From NCBI GenBank assembly GCA_937907705.1, contig CALCVP010000052.1:1-47619 (forward strand): a stretch of DNA of 47,619 nt. The letters run 5' to 3'. This document shows positions 15,608 through 24,190 of this stretch, one piece after another. The DNA is from an uncultured Prevotella sp. Its GTDB lineage: Bacteria; Bacteroidota; Bacteroidia; Bacteroidales; Bacteroidaceae. Numbering within the stretch: position 1 is the stretch's first letter; every line of letters starts with the position of its first letter. The notes below the pieces were generated by a model. The model searched no databases. It had not been told where the DNA came from and saw only the letters and a program-made list of their open reading frames with translations. The translations under genes were made by a program, and so were the position numbers.

Positions 15608-18600
15608 ATGATAAAAACTACTTTTGCGGCTACTGTTGCTCTACTTTTATCAACAGCTACCGCCTCTGCCCAACATGCTCTTACAGGCAATGTAATAGCA
15701 GGCGACACCCGACAGCCTCTGGCAGGAGCCACAGTCAAGGTGGAAGGAACCAACATTGCAACCACTACCGATGAGCACGGCTACTTCTGTCTGCCTGACA
15801 TCAGCAAGGGCACTGCCATCACCGTGTCGTATGTAGGCATGGCTACAAAATCGGTAAAAGCCAAACCAGACATAACCATTACCGTTACCCCAGACAGCAA
15901 TACGCTGGATGAGGTAATTGTGCAGGTGGCATACGGTGCTGCAAGAAAGTCTACCTTAACAGGTGCTGTCAGCCAGATAGACAGCAAAGACATAGCCCTT
16001 AGACCTGTAACCATGGCCACATCGGCTCTCGAAGGCCTTACCACCGGCGTACAAGTCAACAGTACCTACGGAGAACCTGGCACCACGCCCGACATCCGCA
16101 TCCGCGGATTCGGTACTGTCAATGGCTCCAGTTCACCTTTATATATAGTAGACGGCATGCCGTTTACAGGTTCAATAGCCGACATCAGCACCGCCGACAT
16201 AGAGAGCATCACCGTGCTGAAGGATGCCGCTTCATGTGCACTCTACGGCAACAGGGCATCCAATGGCGTAATATTGATAACCACCAAGCGTGGCAAAGGC
16301 AGCAAAATTAACTTTGACTTGAGCATAAAGCAGGGCACCTACTCGCGTGGCATCGGCGAATACAGCACGCTCAGCCAAAGGCAGTTTATGGAGTCAAGCT
16401 GGCAAAGCTTGCGCAATATGCGCATCACAGCCGGCGACACACCCGAGACTGCCGCCCAATATGCCACAGCCAATCTGATTAAGGAGCGGCTCTATCTCAA
16501 CATATTCAACAAGCCTGATGACCAACTTTTCGATGCGTATGGCAAGCTTGATTCTGAAGCATCCGTATTAAATGGCTACCAAGGCGACTTTGACTGGTAT
16601 GATGCAGCATTGCGCCATGGCTACCGGCAGGAATACAACTTCAGCGGAAGTCAGGCTACCGACAAGGCTGACTATTACTTCTCGGTGGGCTATTTGGACG
16701 AAAACGGCTATGTGAAGAACTCCGGCTTCAACCGCATCACAGGACGCGCCACCATGAACTTCCGTCCCAAGACATGGCTGCATGCAGGCATCAGTATGTC
16801 GGGCACACATCAGAAGTCAAACGTTACCGACGGCACCAGCACCAACGGTCTGGTCAATGTATTCAACGTTTGCCGCTATGTGGCACCCATTTATCCCGTT
16901 CACCTGCACAATACCGACGGCTCTTACCGCCTTGACAGCAACGGTAGCCGGCAGTATGACAAGGGCCTGTATGTAGACGAAGAGGGCAACACTGTACTCA
17001 CACGCAACATCTACCAAAACAGGAATATCATTTGGGAGAACCTGCTCAATACCAACAGGCAGCAGCGCGATGCGCTGCAAATGGCAGCACACGCAGATGT
17101 CAACCTGCCCTATGGCTTTGTATTTACCGTAAAAGGCAATCTTGAGACAAGCACAAACAACCAGCGCACCTACTACAATGCAGAAGTGGGCGACGGTGTG
17201 GCATACAATGGCATCACCACTCATACAGACAGAAAATACAAGTCGTATGATTTCATGCAGCAACTGAGGTGGAACCGCACGTATGGGAACCATACACTGG
17301 AAGCCTTGGCGGGTCATGAAAACTACAGTTACCGACTCAATTACGGCATCACCACCAAGAGCAACCAGACCTTTGCGGGGCAAGATGACCTCAACAACTT
17401 TACCGTGGTCAACTCAGTCATCGGCTACACACTCAACTACCGCACGGAAAGCTATCTGGCACGACTGCGCTATGACTACCTGAACCGCTACAACCTGGAA
17501 GCGTCTTTCCGCCGAGACGGCTCGTCAAGATTCAGCAAAGAGCAGCGATGGGGCAACTTTGGCAGCATAGGTGCCAACTGGATTGTAAGCAAAGAGGCAT
17601 TTATGAAAGACCTTACATGGCTGAATAACCTGAAGGCAAGAGCCGACTATGGCATCGTGGGCAACGATGCCGGTGCCAACTATATAGGCTACATGGCCCT
17701 TTATCAAGGCACAAAAATCAACGACAACGCTGCCTATTTCCAATACCAGCTGGCCAACGACAACCTGAAATGGGAAGCCAGCCACTCTTTCGGCATAGGC
17801 ATAGAGGCACGGATGTTTAACCTCTGGAACTTCAGTGCAGAGTATTTCGACAAGCGCAACAAGGATTTGCTCTTCAATGTCAACCTGCCGCTCTCTGCCG
17901 GTTCCAACAATATAAAGGAAGCCGAAGCCACCATTACCCGCAACATAGGCACCATCAGCAACCGGGGATTTGAGCTGAGCACCGACATAGACGCATATAG
18001 CAACAGACAATGGACGGTTAACATTGCTGCAAACGCAACACTCATCAGCAACAAAGTAACCAAACTGCCCGACCAAAACAAAGACGGCATAGTGGACGGT
18101 GTATATAAGGTAGCAGAGGGGAAGAGCCGATATGAGTTTTATCTGCCTACCTTTGCAGGCGTAGACTATCTTACCGGCAACTCGCTTTACAAGGCTGACT
18201 TGGAAAAATTCTGCATTACTACTGCCGACGGACAGACCATAGGCAACGCCAACGGCACCAATATAACACAAGCGGTAACCCAAATCAACGGCCAGTACTA
18301 CACCAACAACACGGGCTATGCGCTGAAGGAATTTCATGGTTCGGCACTGCCCAAGGCGTATGGAAGCTTTGCTGCCAACATAAGCTACAAGTCGTGGAGC
18401 CTCAACGCCTTGTTTACCTACTCCTTGGGAGGCAAGGTTTACGATGCTGTATACCAACAACTGATGAGCACCGAAAACGATGCTGCCAACAGACACACCG
18501 ATATCATGAAGGCATGGACCGCCGCACCGGAAGGCATGACAGAGCAATCCGCCAACCGCTTGTGGGTAAACGGTGTGCCACAGACCAACAGCGCCCTCAC

Positions 18601-18865
18601 ATCTACCAACAATGCCACCTCTTCAAGATGGCTTACCAGCGCCAGCTATCTGGTAGCCAAGAGCATCACACTGAGCTATGAGCTGCCGAAAGCATGGGTC
18701 TACAGGCTTGCACTGCAAAGAGTGGGGCTGCATGCTGCATGCGAAAACCTCTTTACCTGCACCAACAGAAAAGGCTTGAACCCACAACAGTCGTTCAGCG
18801 GATACCAATATAACTATCTGGTTACGCCAAGAATATTCACCGTGGGCATCGACATCAAGTTTTAA
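15608..18865 (+). CDS. SusC/RagA-family TonB-linked outer membrane transporter
   Basis: 1085 residues; a 22-strand TonB-dependent barrel that imports glycans or peptides through the outer membrane, paired with a SusD lid. A signal peptide ends at about residue 22 (TASAQ), followed by a carboxypeptidase-regulatory-like domain (about 24-98, LTGNVIAGDTRQPLAGATV). The plug has the SusC signature (IRIRGFGTVNGSSSPLYIVDGMP and ITVLKDAASCALYGNRASNG in parts), then the barrel with a C-terminal aromatic-rich strand (TVGIDIKF). There is no STN domain, so it should not signal to an anti-sigma factor. Substrate cannot be inferred: no glycosidase, protease or regulator lies next to it. Confidence 0.95.
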   Translation: MIKTTFAATVALLLSTATASAQHALTGNVIAGDTRQPLAGATVKVEGTNIATTTDEHGYFCLPDISKGTAITVSYVGMATKSVKAKPDITITVTPDSNTLDEVIVQVAYGAARKSTLTGAVSQIDSKDIALRPVTMATSALEGLTTGVQVNSTYGEPGTTPDIRIRGFGTVNGSSSPLYIVDGMPFTGSIADISTADIESITVLKDAASCALYGNRASNGVILITTKRGKGSKINFDLSIKQGTYSRGIGEYSTLSQRQFMESSWQSLRNMRITAGDTPETAAQYATANLIKERLYLNIFNKPDDQLFDAYGKLDSEASVLNGYQGDFDWYDAALRHGYRQEYNFSGSQATDKADYYFSVGYLDENGYVKNSGFNRITGRATMNFRPKTWLHAGISMSGTHQKSNVTDGTSTNGLVNVFNVCRYVAPIYPVHLHNTDGSYRLDSNGSRQYDKGLYVDEEGNTVLTRNIYQNRNIIWENLLNTNRQQRDALQMAAHADVNLPYGFVFTVKGNLETSTNNQRTYYNAEVGDGVAYNGITTHTDRKYKSYDFMQQLRWNRTYGNHTLEALAGHENYSYRLNYGITTKSNQTFAGQDDLNNFTVVNSVIGYTLNYRTESYLARLRYDYLNRYNLEASFRRDGSSRFSKEQRWGNFGSIGANWIVSKEAFMKDLTWLNNLKARADYGIVGNDAGANYIGYMALYQGTKINDNAAYFQYQLANDNLKWEASHSFGIGIEARMFNLWNFSAEYFDKRNKDLLFNVNLPLSAGSNNIKEAEATITRNIGTISNRGFELSTDIDAYSNRQWTVNIAANATLISNKVTKLPDQNKDGIVDGVYKVAEGKSRYEFYLPTFAGVDYLTGNSLYKADLEKFCITTADGQTIGNANGTNITQAVTQINGQYYTNNTGYALKEFHGSALPKAYGSFAANISYKSWSLNALFTYSLGGKVYDAVYQQLMSTENDAANRHTDIMKAWTAAPEGMTEQSANRLWVNGVPQTNSALTSTNNATSSRWLTSASYLVAKSITLSYELPKAWVYRLALQRVGLHAACENLFTCTNRKGLNPQQSFSGYQYNYLVTPRIFTVGIDIKF

Positions 18866-18910
18866 GCACGCCACAGTGCGGAAACATCATTACCATTAAT
18901 CATGCACAAA

Positions 18911-20449
18911 ATGAAGAAACATATATATCTATTAGCACTCGGTGCACTGCTGTCGGCTACCAGTTGCAGCAGCGACTACCTTGATGTAAATTCAACGCAG
19001 ACTGCCAGCAAAGAGACCATCTTTGAGAATACAGACAACGTAAAATATGCAGTCAATGGTTTGGCACGCCTCATGACCATGCAATATATAGGCACACAGG
19101 GCTTCAGTGGCGAAGGTACCGTCAAGTCATACTATGGCAACTCAAGCGGAAACGACTCGCAAAAAAGCAACTACACATCGTGGGCACCACTGTTCAACAG
19201 CACCATGCTGGAAATCAACGACAAGGCATACGACTACTTTCCATGGTTCTACTACTACAAACTGATATGCAATGCCAACGCTATTGTCAATAAGGTAGAT
19301 GACGTTAAAGGACTGACAACCGACAAAGAGTTCTTGAAGGCACAGGCATTGGTATTCCGTGCTTACAGCTACTCTATGCTCTTGCAGTTCTACAGCCACA
19401 GATGGATGGACAGCAACGGTGGCAATGACCGCGGCGTAGTGCTCCGGCTCAACGAAACCAACGACCCGCTGCCCTGCTCTACCATGGCAAAATGTTACCA
19501 ACAAATATACGATGACCTCGACCAATCCATCACACTATTCGGAAAATCCGGCAAAAAGCGCGATGCCGGCTGCAACTATCTGCCCGATCTAAGCGTGGCT
19601 TATGCCGTGTATGCACGTGCAGCCATCAACCGCGAAGACTGGGAAACAGCCTACAAATACGCGCAACTGGCACGCAAGGATTACCCCTTGATGAGCAACA
19701 GCGAATACAAAGACGGAGGCTTCAACACACCTAATACGGAGTGGATATGGAGCGTTTACAGCTCTGAAAGCGAAACACTGGCATACTATCAATACTTTGC
19801 TTACGAAGGGAGCAACTCAAGCTCTACCAGAGCACGTACCAATCCTGCGGCCATCAGCAAGGAACTGTATGAACAGATACCACAAAGGGACATCAGAAAA
19901 GACATGTTTCTCAATCCCGGTACCGACAGCTACGACCAAGCTACGGGCAAAGCCGGTACCAGTCTTGCCGCAAGGGCACGCACAGATTACGGCAGCAAGC
20001 TATACAGCAGCAGCAATATCTATGCGTACATGCAATTCAAGACGCAGTGTAAAGCACAGCCTGGCGTAGGCGAACTCAATCTTTTCCGCGCTGCGGAAAT
20101 GTATCTGATAGAAGCGGAAGCCTGCTGCCACCTCGACAAAGACAAAGAAGCGCAAGCCTTGTTGGTACAACTCAATCGCGATTCTGGCCGCAACAGCGAA
20201 TACACTTGCACTAAAACAGGCAACGAACTGTTGGAAGAGATACGCCTATATAACCGCATTGAACTGTGGGGCGAGGGACACGACTGGTTCAACTACAAGC
20301 GCTGGGGCTTGCCTATCATCCGTCATACAGCAGCACAAGGTGGAAGTTTCCACTCAGCTTTTGCCATTACACTCAACCCAAGTGATGCTAATCAATGGAC
20401 ATGGGTAATACCTGCCAAGGAAACAGACTATAATCCACTGATAAAATAG
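18911..20449 (+). CDS. SusD/RagB-family nutrient-binding lipoprotein
   Basis: 512 residues from the ATG at 18911. The frame also has an ATG at 18902, but the MKKHIYLLALGAL start gives the cleaner signal. Lipobox LSATSC with Cys19; the protein caps the SusC barrel at the cell surface and captures substrate. The SusD TPR-like helical core shows as FLKAQALVFRAYSY and YAVYARAAINREDWETAYKYA, with the family C-terminal block YNRIELWGEGHDWFNYKRW (about residues 465-485). It starts 45 nt after susC, so the two are one operon. Confidence 0.95.
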   Translation: MKKHIYLLALGALLSATSCSSDYLDVNSTQTASKETIFENTDNVKYAVNGLARLMTMQYIGTQGFSGEGTVKSYYGNSSGNDSQKSNYTSWAPLFNSTMLEINDKAYDYFPWFYYYKLICNANAIVNKVDDVKGLTTDKEFLKAQALVFRAYSYSMLLQFYSHRWMDSNGGNDRGVVLRLNETNDPLPCSTMAKCYQQIYDDLDQSITLFGKSGKKRDAGCNYLPDLSVAYAVYARAAINREDWETAYKYAQLARKDYPLMSNSEYKDGGFNTPNTEWIWSVYSSESETLAYYQYFAYEGSNSSSTRARTNPAAISKELYEQIPQRDIRKDMFLNPGTDSYDQATGKAGTSLAARARTDYGSKLYSSSNIYAYMQFKTQCKAQPGVGELNLFRAAEMYLIEAEACCHLDKDKEAQALLVQLNRDSGRNSEYTCTKTGNELLEEIRLYNRIELWGEGHDWFNYKRWGLPIIRHTAAQGGSFHSAFAITLNPSDANQWTWVIPAKETDYNPLIK

Positions 20450-20508
20450 CATGCAGAAAGCGTTCTAAAATAATGTAGTCGCAATATACTTACAGATAAA
20501 AGCGAATG

Positions 20509-20527
20509 CCGTTAATCACCTTAACGG
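20509..20527 (+). other. Small hairpin after susD
   Basis: CCGTTAA-TCACC-TTAACGG, a perfect 7-bp stem, lies about 60 nt past the susD stop. It has no T tract, so it may be only a minor structure before the main terminator at 20566. Confidence 0.4.
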
Positions 20528-20565
20528 ACATAAAAAAGGATAAAATAAAACATTAATGAGGATAA

Positions 20566-20612
20566 AATAAAAAAGCTTACCGCAGTGCAGCAAGCTTTTT
20601 TATTTCTTTTTT
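20566..20612. terminator. Bidirectional terminator between susD and rplS
   Basis: AATAAAAAAGCTT (20566-20578) pairs perfectly with AAGCTTTTTTATT (20592-20604) around a 13-nt loop, and is followed by CTTTTTTG on plus. A-rich sequence on the other side serves rplS on minus. Confidence 0.8.
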
Positions 20613-20623
20613 GTTCGATGGGC

Positions 20624-20989
20624 TTAAGCCTTCTTCTCGATGTTAACTCTCTTCTCAGCGATACGAGCCTTCTTACCGGTAAGGTTGCGGAGGTAGTAAA
20701 GCTTAGCACGACGTACCTTACCATGCTTGTTAACTTCGATGCTGTCGATGTTGGGAGACTCGATTGGGAAGATACGCTCTACGCCAACAGTTCCTGACAT
20801 CTTGCGAACAGTGAAGCGCTTCTTGTCACCGTGACCAGCAATTTTGATAACTACACCACGATAGAGCTGAATACGCTCTTTTGAACCCTCGATGATTTTG
20901 TAAGCAACAGTAATGGTATCACCAGACTTGAACTCAGGGAACTTCTTGCCAGTTGCAAATGCTTCTTCAGCAACTTTAATTAAATCCAT
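20624..20989 (-). CDS. rplS: 50S ribosomal protein L19
   Basis: 121 residues, standard length. L19 sits at the 30S-50S interface. Family blocks: FKSGDTITVAYKIIEGSKERIQ, FRGV-type loop (YRGVVIKIAGHG), FTVRKMSGTVGVERIFPIESPNI in parts, and RAKLYYLRNLTGKKARI. It is monocistronic with a textbook promoter (21075-21106) and a terminator right after the stop. Confidence 0.97.
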   Translation of the reverse strand: MDLIKVAEEAFATGKKFPEFKSGDTITVAYKIIEGSKERIQLYRGVVIKIAGHGDKKRFTVRKMSGTVGVERIFPIESPNIDSIEVNKHGKVRRAKLYYLRNLTGKKARIAEKRVNIEKKA

Positions 20990-21074
20990 TGTTTTGATAA
21001 TTAAATTGTTAATCGTCTTTACGTAACATAGCAGGCAACTCTTCTTCCTACCAGCGATTACGCCAAAAGCGGTG

Positions 21075-21106
21075 CAAAGTTACTACTTTTTTAATTGTAT
21101 TCCAAA
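21075..21106 (-). promoter_or_regulatory. Promoter of rplS
   Basis: TTTG (21103-21106) and TAACTTTG (21075-21082) are separated by exactly 20 nt on the minus strand, a textbook Bacteroidales promoter. The leader to the rplS ATG is about 80 nt. Confidence 0.8.
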
Positions 21107-21132
21107 TGTTATGGGCTTTTTCTACCTTTTTC

Positions 21133-21163
21133 TTGGGCTTGTTTGGCTTTTTGCGTAACTTTG
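21133..21163 (+). promoter_or_regulatory. Divergent promoter of the split 5'-nucleotidase operon
   Basis: TTG (21133-21135) and TAACTTTG (21156-21163) are separated by 20 nt on the plus strand. CGGTGCAAAGTTAC (21070-21083) and GTAACTTTGCACCG (21155-21168) form a perfect 14-bp inverted repeat, so this promoter mirrors that of rplS through its start region. The first coding start downstream is about 270 nt away, leaving a long leader in which I see no RNA motif. Confidence 0.65.
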
Positions 21164-21437
21164 CACCGTAATTGCGGGCTTTTCAATGGTCTTTACTTAT
21201 TAAGTAGTTGGCGGTTAAGTGGTTAAGCGAAAAAGGTTTTAACCTGTATTATCAGAATACAACTTGATGAACTATTCAAAAGAACAACCTCTGCTCATCT
21301 CAAAAAGTAACCTCCATTTCGTCCAAAGCTTTGCTCTAAGAAGTAAACAGCAATGATTATGCAGTCTCATTCATGATGAGCAGCTATTCAAGAACAGTCA
21401 AATCTCCTTTTAAGCAACAAGACAAAACTTCATCTAT

Positions 21438-22208
21438 ATGTGTAATAAAAGTATTATTTACGGAGCTGCCGCCATGCTGTTGGCTACGGTCTCGTGCACA
21501 TCCCACTATCAACTGTGCGATGTATCAAGGTCTCGCATCTTGATAGACAGCCGCTATGACGCACATCCCGACCAGCAAGCAGTGGCTTTCTTGGCTCCTT
21601 ACAAGCATCAGGTAGACAGTGTAATGAGTCCGATAGTAGGTCGGGTGGCATGCGACATGTATGCAGACAGGCCAGAGAGCAAGCTCTCTAACCTGATAGC
21701 CGACATCATGGTATGGAGCGGCAAGGTCTATAACGAGCACCCGGTGTTGGGCATTTACAATATTGGCGGCATCAGAGCAGCTTTTGCCAAAGGCGACATT
21801 ACCTATGGCGATGTGCTGGATGTGGCACCGTTTGAAAACAAAGTGTGCTTCGTTACCTTATCGGGAAGCAAGGTAATAGAGCTGTTTCAGCAGATAGCCA
21901 AAGTGGGTGGCGAGGCTGTAAGCCATGGTGTGGAATTGGAAATTACCGCTGACGGACAGCTGAAAAAGGCACTACTGAACGGAAAGCCCATTGACCCTAC
22001 TGCCCAATACCGTGTGGCTACCAACGATTATGTGGCACAAGGCAACGACAAGTTGGCAGCATTTAAGAGTGCCACCGATATCAATTCACCACAAGGAAAG
22101 GAAAACAACGTGCGCTTTATCATCATAGAGTATGCCAAGCAGTTGGCTAAAGAAGGTAAAATGGTAGATGCACAGATTGAAGGACGCATAAAAACAGTTA
22201 AGCCATGA
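21438..22208 (+). CDS. 5'-nucleotidase substrate-binding (C-terminal) domain lipoprotein
   Basis: 256 residues. The N-terminus is a lipoprotein signal with lipobox ATVSC (Cys20). The rest matches the C-terminal substrate-binding domain of UshA-type 5'-nucleotidases: NLIADIMVWSGKVY, the NIGGIRA motif with the conserved Asn and Arg, and TYGDVLDVAPFENKVCFVTLSG (residues about 128-149) for the base-stacking region. The catalytic metallophosphatase domain is missing and is encoded by the next gene, which overlaps by 4 nt (ATGA). So the two halves of an UshA-like enzyme are made separately, in swapped order, and probably assemble at the outer or inner membrane surface. Confidence 0.88.
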   Translation: MCNKSIIYGAAAMLLATVSCTSHYQLCDVSRSRILIDSRYDAHPDQQAVAFLAPYKHQVDSVMSPIVGRVACDMYADRPESKLSNLIADIMVWSGKVYNEHPVLGIYNIGGIRAAFAKGDITYGDVLDVAPFENKVCFVTLSGSKVIELFQQIAKVGGEAVSHGVELEITADGQLKKALLNGKPIDPTAQYRVATNDYVAQGNDKLAAFKSATDINSPQGKENNVRFIIIEYAKQLAKEGKMVDAQIEGRIKTVKP

Positions 22209-23047
22209 GAAGATATTATACAGTGATTTTGCTGCTGATGCTGCTCGTTATGCCTGTAACGGGCAAGACAAAGCAGCTGATGATTTTGCATACCAACGAT
22301 ACACACAGTTGCATTATGCCGCTAAATACCCATTTGGCAGATACCATGTTGGCGGGCAGGGGCGGCTTTATACGCCGCGCAACCATGATAAAGGAGCAGC
22401 GCAAGCAGTATCCCAACTTGCTGCTGATAGACAGTGGCGACTTCTCGCAAGGCTCACCTTACTACACCATGTTCAAGGGTGATGTGGAGATTGGACTTAT
22501 GAACGAGATGGGTTATGACGTGGCTACCATAGGCAATCATGAGTTTGACTTTGGCGTAGACAATATGGCGCGCTTGTTCAAGATGGCCAAGTTTCCTATT
22601 GTCTGTGCCAACTACGACTTTACTGGCACCTCACTGGAGGGGATAGTAAAGCCTTATATCATACTGAAACGCGCCGGACTGAAGATTGGTATCTTCGGAC
22701 TGAGCCCTAAACTGGACGGCCTTGTGCTGGCCAAAATGTGCCAAGGCGTGAAGTACAACGACCCGATAGCGGTGGCCAATAGAGTGGCTGATCTGCTGAA
22801 GAACAAGGAAAAGTGCGACTTGGTGATTTGTGTGTCGCACCTCGGATGGGACTTGCCCGAGACCGATGACTGCAAGATGATGCGTGCTACGCGCAATATA
22901 GACATTGTGTTAGGCGGGCACTCCCACACTTACTTTACCCAACTGAAATATGTCAGAAACCTGGACAACGAAGAGATACCTAACGACCAAAACGGCAAAC
23001 ATGCCATCTATGTGGGCAAGCTGCTGCTTGACTTCAAGAAAAAGTAA
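22205..23047 (+). CDS. Calcineurin-like metallophosphatase (UshA N-terminal domain)
   Basis: 280 residues with an N-terminal signal peptide (to about residue 20). It has all dimetal motifs of the 5'-nucleotidase catalytic domain: Asp32 and His34 (NDTHS), Asp79 (GDF), Asn111-His112-Glu113 (GNHE), His212 (VSHLG), and His239 and His241 (GGHSH). It lacks the C-terminal specificity domain, supplied by the upstream overlapping gene. Expected activity is periplasmic dephosphorylation of nucleotides or a related phosphomonoester; the real substrate is unknown. Confidence 0.9.
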   Translation: MRRYYTVILLLMLLVMPVTGKTKQLMILHTNDTHSCIMPLNTHLADTMLAGRGGFIRRATMIKEQRKQYPNLLLIDSGDFSQGSPYYTMFKGDVEIGLMNEMGYDVATIGNHEFDFGVDNMARLFKMAKFPIVCANYDFTGTSLEGIVKPYIILKRAGLKIGIFGLSPKLDGLVLAKMCQGVKYNDPIAVANRVADLLKNKEKCDLVICVSHLGWDLPETDDCKMMRATRNIDIVLGGHSHTYFTQLKYVRNLDNEEIPNDQNGKHAIYVGKLLLDFKKK

Positions 23048-23078
23048 GGCTATTTCTTAGTTATAAAGCTCTTTTACG

Positions 23079-23122
23079 CAACGAGCATGCGCCCATATTC
23101 TTACATAAGCGCATGCTCGTTG
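23079..23122. other. Perfect 14-bp hairpin before the PorT-like gene
   Basis: CAACGAGCATGCGC (23079-23092) and GCGCATGCTCGTTG (23109-23122) pair perfectly around a 16-nt loop. No T run follows, so it is not a typical intrinsic terminator. It lies between the metallophosphatase stop and the porT-like start. Confidence 0.75.
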
Positions 23123-23161
23123 TCATATAATATTCTTCAGCTTTTTGCGTTATTATAGTAT

Positions 23162-23908
23162 ATGAAGAAAACGATAACTGCTATATTGCTACTGCTGCTG
23201 GCAGCAATGCAACTGGATGCCCAGGTGATGACGGTACAAAACAGGCCCTACACCGACTTGCGACCCTTCCACTTCGGTGTGGTGGTAGGCATGCACCTGC
23301 AAGATATAGAATTGATGAACGTAGGCCCGCAGATAGTAACCGGCGAAGACGGCACCACTGCAGAGAAGATTATCACGTGCGACCAAGACCGCTGGGATCC
23401 CGGATTTACAGTGGGTGTGCTGGGCGAATTCAGGCTCAATGCCAACCTTGCACTGCGCATAGCCCCTGCCATGTATTTCGGTACACGCCACTTTACCTTC
23501 ATGAACTTGACAGACAAGTTGGAGAACGGACAGCCTATCACGCAAAACCAAGAGCTGAAAACTGCCTACATATCATCGGCCGTAAACATGATTTTTGCTG
23601 CAAAACGACTGAACAATGTGCGCCCCTACCTGATGGGAGGCATCAACCCGATGGTCAACCTGTCGGGTAAAGACAACGATTACTTGAAGCTAAAGGGTTA
23701 CGACATGTTCTTGGAGGTAGGCTTAGGCTGCGACTTCTATCTGCCTTTCTTCAAGCTCCGCCCTGAACTAAAGTTTTGCTATGGCTTGGGAAACAGCTTG
23801 GATACCTCGCATCCCTCAAAGCTGAAAGATCAGAATATGGTAATGTATGCCAAGTCGGTAAAGGAAGCACACAGCAAGATGGTTGTACTGTCTTTCTATT
23901 TTGAGTAA
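23162..23908 (+). CDS. porT: PorT-like outer membrane beta-barrel protein
   Basis: 248 residues with a cleavable signal peptide (to about residue 20, LDAQ) and an 8-10-strand barrel pattern ending in a C-terminal aromatic strand (MVVLSFYFE). The NRPYTDLRPFHFGVVVGMH opening and the length fit PorT/SprT of the type IX secretion system, an outer membrane-associated component needed for export of CTD proteins. The alternative is a generic porin-family small barrel. GldH-family and T9SS-cargo genes in the same window support the PorT reading. No clear TAnnTTTG promoter was found upstream. Confidence 0.7.
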   Translation: MKKTITAILLLLLAAMQLDAQVMTVQNRPYTDLRPFHFGVVVGMHLQDIELMNVGPQIVTGEDGTTAEKIITCDQDRWDPGFTVGVLGEFRLNANLALRIAPAMYFGTRHFTFMNLTDKLENGQPITQNQELKTAYISSAVNMIFAAKRLNNVRPYLMGGINPMVNLSGKDNDYLKLKGYDMFLEVGLGCDFYLPFFKLRPELKFCYGLGNSLDTSHPSKLKDQNMVMYAKSVKEAHSKMVVLSFYFE

Positions 23909-23961
23909 GCACAGATAGCGCTTCAGCAGGTAGCGGAAAGAAAGACCAATGCCTGCCTACT

Positions 23962-24110
23962 ACCAACAAGTAGGTATCTACTATTAGTATTAATCACCAT
24001 AAAAGGGTATTTACCCGTCATAAAGCACCACTTTTACTCCTTCGCAATGATGTAAAAGCGGTGTTTTTGGTTAAATTAAGTAAAAAATAATACCTACTTT
24101 TAGGTATTAA
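23962..24110. other. Intergenic hairpins and 22-bp family trace upstream of ferredoxin (E)
   Basis: AAAGCACCACTTTTAC (24022-24037) and GTAAAAGCGGTGTTT (24052-24066) are near reverse complements and form a hairpin. The AAGC motifs are 33 bp apart, 1.5 times the 22-bp period, so membership in the array family is only possible. A TAGGTATCTACTATTAGTAT stretch precedes it near 23971. Confidence 0.45.
24088..24109. promoter_or_regulatory. Perfect palindrome overlapping the ferredoxin promoter
   Basis: TAATACCTA-CTTT-TAGGTATTA: 9-bp arms and a 4-nt centre, ending 14 nt before the -7 element. This is where an operator covering the -33 region would sit. The binding protein is unknown. Confidence 0.6.
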
Positions 24111-24123
24111 TGAATTTAATAAT

Positions 24124-24131
24124 TACCTTTG
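24124..24131 (+). promoter_or_regulatory. -7 promoter element of the ferredoxin gene
   Basis: TACCTTTG followed by CAAAG, 59 nt upstream of the ferredoxin start. Confidence 0.65.
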
Positions 24132-24190
24132 CAAAGTACAAAAATCAGGTACTAAAACATTATTAATAACAAAATAAAAACAAGATTATT

